From assembly GCA_030042335.1 (NCBI GenBank), contig JASHZW010000048.1:1-11713 (forward strand): 11,713 bases of DNA, written 5' to 3'. A program made the position numbers and the translations under genes. Within the stretch, counting starts at the first letter, position 1, and each line of letters opens with the position of its first letter. The stretch is from Nitrososphaerales archaeon (GTDB lineage Archaea > Thermoproteota > Nitrososphaeria > Nitrososphaerales > UBA183). Below the pieces are notes generated by a model that was given only the letters and a program-made list of their open reading frames with translations, had not been told where the DNA came from and did no database searches. Of this stretch, positions 8,220-11,713 are shown in pieces.

Positions 8220-8777
8220 CTACTCCCTGCCGAGGATGAAAGCGCGGGCGTCGTCCTCACGGTTCCGCAGGAGCTCCTCGAATGTGAGGTCCAATTCGAG
8301 CGTCCCATTACTGTTCGTCGCCTTGAACCCTCCTGCTGTCTCGAGGTTCGATGAGGCGATCTTGACGCCCAGCTTCTTGAGTGCTGCAGCATCGGTCTGC
8401 CTGCATGCGACGCTGATGTTCCCGCCTAGCCTCTTCGAAGCATAGGCCACCATCTTAGAAAGTAAACCCTGGTACTCCTTGGACCCCGCGACATCCGCGA
8501 GAGACTGCCTCAGAGCAGCGATATTGTTCTCGAGCATCTGTTCGGTCGCATCGAAAATCATCTTCTTGGACTGGAGCTTCGCGGCTCCGCCGATTCTGAT
8601 GCGCTCCCTCTGGACCAGAGCGTCGGCCTCCTTCTTAGAGGAGTTGGAGATGTACGCCTTCTGCTCGGTCGTCCGGTTGGTGACCTCTGCCTTTTTCGCA
8701 GAGTACTCCGCCTCGAGCATCTCGATTGTCTTCTTACGCTTCTCCTCTACTTCCTTCAGCAGAGACTCGGCTGACAC
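8220..8777 (-). CDS. atpE: A-type ATP synthase subunit E (peripheral stalk)
   Basis: Subunit E with H forms the peripheral stalk; its C-terminal domain grips the top of the head. The 185 residues match the family. Residues 1-95 are a charged coiled coil (LLKEVEEKRKKTIEMLEAEY at 6-25). Residues about 100-185 are the mixed globular domain, with GGFKATNSNGTLELDLTFEE (149-168) matching the typical GG-x-x-x-x-x-x-x-G-x-I-x-x-x-x-T-F-E pattern. There is no ATG near the 5' end. GTG at 8777 is used here. An in-frame TTG at 8789 is a real alternative: it sits four bases after the K stop and just behind a GAGG stretch, and would add M-T-L-S to the N-terminus. Confidence 0.93.
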   Translation of the reverse strand: MSAESLLKEVEEKRKKTIEMLEAEYSAKKAEVTNRTTEQKAYISNSSKKEADALVQRERIRIGGAAKLQSKKMIFDATEQMLENNIAALRQSLADVAGSKEYQGLLSKMVAYASKRLGGNISVACRQTDAAALKKLGVKIASSNLETAGGFKATNSNGTLELDLTFEELLRNREDDARAFILGRE

Positions 8778-8793
8778 TAAGGGTCAACCGTCC

Positions 8794-9060
8794 TCAGAGG
8801 ATGTTGAGAAGTAAGATTATGCCGAGCACGAAGCCGATAATCCACAGAGTTTCGGGAATGACGAAGAAGAAGAGCACCTGGCCGAACTTTTCAGGTTTCT
8901 CGGCAATTATCCCCATTCCCGCCGCGCCAATGCCTTGCTGTGCCAGACCGGTCCCAATGAGCCCGCCGGCAATAGCTATCGCGGCCGCCACAGAGAGCAG
9001 CGCTTGAGCATCGGTGATTGTAACTGCCATCTTAGCGGTCATCGCTGCGATTGCGGACAT
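8794..9060 (-). CDS. atpK: A-type ATP synthase subunit K (proteolipid ring subunit)
   Basis: The ring subunit that carries the coupling ion across the membrane. It is a two-helix hairpin of at most 88 residues. Helix 1 (about 19-46) has GTGLAQQGIG with Gln41/Gln42. The polar loop is AEKPEKFGQ (53-61). Helix 2 (62-87) holds the ion-binding glutamate, Glu70, in VIPETLWIIG. One carboxylate per hairpin is the full-strength form, unlike rings in which half the sites are lost. The longest frame, from ATG 9060, is given. A TATA-like element ends right at that ATG, so ATG 9042 or 9030 (protein beginning MAVTITDAQ, 78 residues) may be the real start of a nearly leaderless message. First gene of the operon. 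Confidence 0.93.
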   Translation of the reverse strand: MSAIAAMTAKMAVTITDAQALLSVAAAIAIAGGLIGTGLAQQGIGAAGMGIIAEKPEKFGQVLFFFVIPETLWIIGFVLGIILLLNIL

Positions 9061-9068
9061 TATTTAAG
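9061..9068 (-). promoter_or_regulatory. TATA-like box of the ATP synthase operon
   Basis: The minus strand reads CTTAAATA immediately before the first ATG of K. With a start site about 26 bases from its centre, transcription would begin near 9038, inside the longest K frame and just before the ATG at 9030. No better AT-rich element lies upstream except the T-rich end of the transporter gene. This is the only clear promoter candidate for the whole ten-gene operon. Confidence 0.5.
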
Positions 9069-9073
9069 CGTAT

Positions 9074-9109
9074 CCTGACTTTTGGTGCAACTCCTGATAT
9101 CTAGTCAGG
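9074..9109. repeat. CCTGA/TCAGG repeat cluster upstream of the operon promoter
   Basis: On the plus strand, CCTGACT (9074-9080) is exactly complementary to AGTCAGG (9103-9109), 22 bases apart. A third half-site, CCTGA, lies at 9093-9097 and forms a tighter inverted pair with TCAGG at 9105-9109. The group lies 6-48 bases upstream of the TATA-like box, where archaeal activators often bind. It may be a regulator site; chance is possible at this length. Confidence 0.35.
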
Positions 9110-9111
9110 GA

Positions 9112-9127
9112 AAAATTGTCGAATTTT
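9112..9127 (-). terminator. Possible transporter terminator: AT-rich inverted repeat with T run
   Basis: AAAATT-GTCG-AATTTT is a perfect six-base inverted repeat with a four-base loop. On the minus strand it ends with a run of five T (ACAATTTTTCCC), about 40 bases after the transporter stop and before the ATP synthase promoter. Archaea end transcripts mainly on T runs, so this could separate the two units. Confidence 0.4.
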
Positions 9128-9159
9128 GTGGTCGGTGTGCAGTGCTCGCGGCGACAATC

Positions 9160-10488
9160 TCAGCTTCTTGGTTCGACCGGTTTGTCCAGCGGTAGTTTCC
9201 AGGTTACTCCCGCCGCCGCGATGAGAAGCAAGCCGCCTGTGATGAATGTGATGTCGAAGCCGAGATAGAGCGACGTGAATCCCGAGAGTGATGAACCCAC
9301 CGTAGTGGAAATACCAACTACGGCGCTGTAGACCCCTAGCGAGGAGCCGTGATTGTTCCCGTGGATGGAGTTGAAGATCAAGGTGTTCGAGGCGGTGTAG
9401 TAGATGCCATAGGCTATGCCGCTCGATATCGGGTACAGTAGCAACGTCGGTACTCCGAACAGGGCACTTGGGATCAACGCGGAAGCTACCCCGATCAGCG
9501 CATAGCATCCGCCCCTCAGGAGGAGCATCTGCACGGCCACTGTGCCGAGGGACCTGTTCTCGATGTATCTCCCTGCGTATCTGAAGGCGAATATTTGTGC
9601 TACGAGCGCGGCGACGCTCAAAGCGTAGATCTGACTCTCTGTAAGAGAGTGCGACGACAGGGCCGGAACGAATGAGGTGTTGAAGATACCGCTGCCCAGA
9701 TAGAAGAGGATGATGGAAAGATAGAGGAGCGGGACATAGCGGGTCAGCTCGTTCCTGATACCCTTGAAGAGGCGCCGGAAATCAGAGGGTCTCGGGATGC
9801 TCAGGAAGAGCAGAGGTGAAGCAGTAAGCCTCTGAAAGAATCCTGACTTTTGCATGACGACAACTTCCTTCTCGAAGGTGAACTCGGGCTCCCGGATCAT
9901 GGTCATGGACATGACCGTAGAGACCACAGACAGCATCCCGAAGGGAACCACGAGCCAGAGGACTGGCAGGAACTGCACCCAGAGAGAGCTGAGCACGTAG
10001 CCGATGGTAGAACCGACCGTCGACATGAGCGAAAGTCTCGCGAAGCCGGTTGCCCAGCGGTTCTTCTTCTCGTTCTCCATGATGAGGAGGTTAAGTGGGG
10101 TGGCAGACGCGGCCGAGATGAAGGAGACGAGCGAATAGACGAGGACTATCCCCGAATTCGAGTCCGCGAAGAAGAACGAGAACAGGAAGAGCGCTGTGAC
10201 CAGATAGCTCACCACGATGATGATCTTTCTTTTGTGGAGCCTGTCGGTCGTGAACCCCCAGATTATGGCCGCGGGGATGCTCACGGCGTTGAAGGCTGTG
10301 ACAGCAGCAGCTACCCATACAGTACCCGCTTGGACTCCATCCAGCCTTAGCAGGTAGAGCTGGACGAAGGTTCCTATGGGACCGAGGGCGATGTTTACTG
10401 GGAGCGTGGAGTAGACCCAGTCGATCCTACTCATGCCGGTCTTGCTGGAGTCCGCGCCCAAGTGATGACTGTACCCTCGTTTGGGCAT
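9160..10488 (-). CDS. Major facilitator superfamily (MFS) transporter
   Basis: A membrane protein of 442 residues from the chosen start, with about twelve hydrophobic segments and a cytoplasmic middle loop (about 200-265), the MFS layout. The MFS signature between helices 2 and 3 is present as GFTTDRLHKRK (78-88), with the conserved Gly, Asp-Arg and basic end. The substrate cannot be told from the sequence. ATG at 10488 is used; the open frame runs on to 10593 but those extra residues are hydrophilic and unlike a transporter start. A GAGGTG sits only one base before this ATG, too close for a classical ribosome site. ATG at 10434 (MSRIDWVYSTLPVN) also keeps all membrane segments. The gene diverges from a small membrane protein and lies directly upstream of the ATP synthase operon, probably as a separate unit. 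Confidence 0.85.
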   Translation of the reverse strand: MPKRGYSHHLGADSSKTGMSRIDWVYSTLPVNIALGPIGTFVQLYLLRLDGVQAGTVWVAAAVTAFNAVSIPAAIIWGFTTDRLHKRKIIIVVSYLVTALFLFSFFFADSNSGIVLVYSLVSFISAASATPLNLLIMENEKKNRWATGFARLSLMSTVGSTIGYVLSSLWVQFLPVLWLVVPFGMLSVVSTVMSMTMIREPEFTFEKEVVVMQKSGFFQRLTASPLLFLSIPRPSDFRRLFKGIRNELTRYVPLLYLSIILFYLGSGIFNTSFVPALSSHSLTESQIYALSVAALVAQIFAFRYAGRYIENRSLGTVAVQMLLLRGGCYALIGVASALIPSALFGVPTLLLYPISSGIAYGIYYTASNTLIFNSIHGNNHGSSLGVYSAVVGISTTVGSSLSGFTSLYLGFDITFITGGLLLIAAAGVTWKLPLDKPVEPRS

Positions 10489-10499
10489 GCACCTCGGGG

Positions 10500-10525
10500 T
10501 GTATATTACGGCATGGTCAAATACA
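10500..10525. promoter_or_regulatory. Shared promoter region between divergent membrane protein genes
   Basis: This 26-base stretch lies between the MFS start (10488, -) and the small membrane protein start (10559, +). GTATATTAC at 10501-10509 reads as a TATA-like box on both strands. A second AT-rich piece, AAATACA (10519-10525), is about 34 bases before the TTG at 10559 and reads TGTATTT on the minus strand, about 30 bases before the MFS ATG. The exact start sites cannot be fixed by eye. Confidence 0.35.
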
Positions 10526-10558
10526 TCTCTGCGACCAAGAACCGGGGCCTGCTCGGCC

Positions 10559-10951
10559 TTGACCTCGACAAACGGTTTCATCCTTGGTCTCATCGGGGGT
10601 GTCCTCGACTTCGCCTCGGCTTCGCTCCTGCTCCTGGGAGGGAATGGCGGGATGATGAACGATAGTTCCTTCCCAAGCTACGGATGGGCCGCCATCCTCG
10701 TCGTGCTGGGAGTCGCCGTCATCGTCACATCCATCCTCTCCGTTGGGTTGATGGGCCTCCGATTCGCAAGGCTCTTCTCACTGCTGATGATCGCGTACGG
10801 TTTCATAATGATGGCCATAGGAATTGCGATGTCGGCCGGCTACATCATGTCCAGCGATGTCTCGGAAATCTATAGTCTGGGGATGCTATTGGTAGGTGCG
10901 GGAATGGTAGTCAACGGTGTCATGATGTCGCGCAACCCGATACCGATGTAG
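10559..10951 (+). CDS. Hypothetical four-helix membrane protein
   Basis: I do not recognise this 130-residue protein. It has four hydrophobic segments at about 6-28, 43-67, 70-96 and 106-124, with short loops and few charges, rich in Gly, Met, Leu and Ile. The first two helices are joined by a Gly/Asn/Ser loop (GGNGGMMNDSSFPSYG, 27-42). The frame is open back to 10481, but the stretch before 10559 is hydrophilic. TTG at 10559 places the first helix right after MTSTNG, and AT-rich promoter-like bases lie about 34-58 bases upstream. Starting at the first later ATG would remove helix 1. The gene diverges from the MFS transporter and converges with the next minus-strand gene. No function can be assigned. 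Confidence 0.65.
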   Translation: MTSTNGFILGLIGGVLDFASASLLLLGGNGGMMNDSSFPSYGWAAILVVLGVAVIVTSILSVGLMGLRFARLFSLLMIAYGFIMMAIGIAMSAGYIMSSDVSEIYSLGMLLVGAGMVVNGVMMSRNPIPM

Positions 10952-10984
10952 AGAGTTGCGCAGATATGAACCGCGCCGATATCA

Positions 10985-11000
10985 CACTCAGGCCTGAGTG
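10985..11000. repeat. Perfect 16-base palindrome between convergent genes
   Basis: CACTCAGGCCTGAGTG equals its own reverse complement. It spans the stop codon of the minus-strand two-helix protein (TGA, 10990-10988) and lies 34 bases after the stop of the plus-strand gene. It could act as a hairpin at the end of both transcripts or as a protein site. No T run follows on either strand, so termination is not clear. Confidence 0.5.
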
Positions 11001-11272
11001 GGAGATGACGGAGGTTCACCGTCTACGAGTCTCTTGAAGAGGTACATCGAACCGAAGACCAGTATGACGACTATCGTAAGATACACGGGGATGAAGACGA
11101 GAGTCGACTCGGGCGGGATTGTGCTCTTGTACGGTGGCTGGAAGCTCACGATAGCGAACGCAAGGACTAGCAGAATCGAAGCGATGGGTACTCCGATATG
11201 GATGGTCTTGGAAAGAGCCGGCGCTATCGAGGAATTGGAGTCCGCCTTCGGCTTCTGCTCCCCTTCTGTCAT
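10988..11272 (-). CDS. Hypothetical two-helix membrane protein
   Basis: A 94-residue protein that I do not recognise. A polar N-terminal tail (about 1-22, rich in Ser, Lys and Glu) leads into a first hydrophobic helix (about 25-44, IHIGVPIASILLVLAFAIVS). A loop with FQPPYKSTIPPEST follows, then a second helix (about 58-79) and a short polar proline-rich tail. The hairpin layout resembles many small archaeal membrane proteins of unknown role. ATG at 11272 is used; a GTG immediately before it (11275) is also possible. AAAATAGAAAT on the minus strand about 30-40 bases upstream may be its own promoter, just after the NAC stop. Base composition resembles the neighbours. Confidence 0.65.
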   Translation of the reverse strand: MTEGEQKPKADSNSSIAPALSKTIHIGVPIASILLVLAFAIVSFQPPYKSTIPPESTLVFIPVYLTIVVILVFGSMYLFKRLVDGEPPSSPTQA

Positions 11273-11316
11273 CACTCGCTAATCCCAACGAATGGGGTAT
11301 TTCTATTTTGCTTGGA

Positions 11317-11649
11317 CTAAGACGTGAGCCGCAGGATGGCCCTTGCGACTTCGCCATCGGACGCTTCGAGTGCCGCAACGGCTTTCTCTTTCGTTACTCC
11401 AGCCTGCTGCTGGACGAGCAGAATGTCCTCGTCGGAAAAGGTCTTCTTGGCCTTCTCGAGCTCCTCCACATCCCCCATGACCTGGAAGATTCTACTTCCC
11501 TGAGCGTTAATCTCGGAGACTTGGGCGTCGTGGATGTGGAGCTCCTTCGAGTCGGTCACGATGATGACTTCTTCGACGCCCGGTATCTCCTTCATGTTGA
11601 TACCCATCTTGTCCATCATTCGCCGCGCCTGCCTGTCACCCATTTTCAT
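11317..11649 (-). CDS. nac: Nascent polypeptide-associated complex (NAC) protein, archaeal alpha-type
   Basis: Archaeal NAC forms a homodimer that binds ribosomes and the emerging polypeptide chain. The 110 residues have the archaeal layout: a basic N-terminal stretch QARRMMDKMGINMKEIPGVE (8-27), the NAC beta domain with EEVIIVTDSKELHIH and GSRIFQVMGDVEE, then a C-terminal UBA-like three-helix domain (DEDILLVQQQAGVTKEKAVA followed by EASDGEVARAILRL). Length fits the family (about 110-120). The frame is open to ATG 11694, but a TATA-like CTTTTAAGG lies inside that extension (11681-11689), and family members start close to the MxxRQ-x-x-R-M-M stretch. ATG at 11649 is therefore preferred; ATG at 11643 is also possible. 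The gene appears to be transcribed separately from the ATP synthase operon. Confidence 0.92.
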   Translation of the reverse strand: MKMGDRQARRMMDKMGINMKEIPGVEEVIIVTDSKELHIHDAQVSEINAQGSRIFQVMGDVEELEKAKKTFSDEDILLVQQQAGVTKEKAVAALEASDGEVARAILRLTS

Positions 11650-11680
11650 TACTGGTACCCTGACCTTCACCGCCACCCCG

Positions 11681-11689
11681 CCCTTAAAA
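11681..11689 (-). promoter_or_regulatory. TATA-like box for the NAC gene
   Basis: The minus strand reads CTTTTAAGG, centred about 36 bases before the ATG at 11649. A start site about 26 bases downstream would fall near 11659, giving a leader of about ten bases. The spacing to the start codon matches that between the TATA-like box of the ATP synthase operon and ATG 9030. Confidence 0.45.
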
Positions 11690-11713
11690 GTCATTGTTCT
11701 GCAATCAAATCAC

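Noticed and set aside
9850..10350. Plus-strand open frame rich in His, Asp, Glu and Arg opposite the transporter
   Set aside because: The odd composition is what the complement of hydrophobic membrane codons gives. The MFS signature on the minus strand explains the region.

Overview
This window carries an almost complete archaeal A-type (A/V-type) ATP synthase operon on the minus strand, with a few unrelated genes on either side. The organism is an archaeon. The evidence is the A-type subunit set, an archaeal nascent polypeptide-associated complex (NAC) protein with a C-terminal UBA domain, promoters that look like TATA boxes about 25-35 bases before starts, several possibly leaderless genes, and GGAGGT/GAGG-type ribosome sites inside the operon. 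Base composition is moderately GC-rich. The winged-helix protein at the left edge resembles proteins I associate with TACK archaea (Thermoproteota, such as Bathyarchaeia or Nitrososphaeria). That placement is from memory and is only a guess.

Layout from right to left, which is the direction of most transcription: NAC (about 11649-11317, -); a small two-helix membrane protein (11272-10988, -); a four-helix membrane protein on the plus strand (10559-10951) that diverges from an MFS transporter (10488-9160, -); then the ATP synthase operon, K-E-C-F-A-B-D-(64-residue membrane protein)-H-I, from about 9060 to 384; and finally a winged-helix regulator (326 to beyond base 1, -) that runs off the left edge.

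The ten operon genes are packed tightly. Junctions run from an 8-base overlap to a 16-base gap, except for a 45-base gap between B and the first ATG of D. That gap is odd because it encodes, in frame, the conserved N-terminal motif of subunit D without a standard start codon. A/B are the nucleotide-binding heads, D/F the central rotor shaft, C the link to the rotor ring, K the membrane ring, I the membrane stator, and E/H the peripheral stalks. Compared with the order usually described in euryarchaea (H-I-K-E-C-F-A-B-D), the H-I block has moved to the 3' end. A small proline-rich, C-terminally anchored membrane protein of unknown function sits between D and H, and it is the best candidate here for something undescribed.

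No RNA genes, CRISPR arrays, insertion sequences or attachment sites were seen. No stretch longer than 300 bases lacks a gene.
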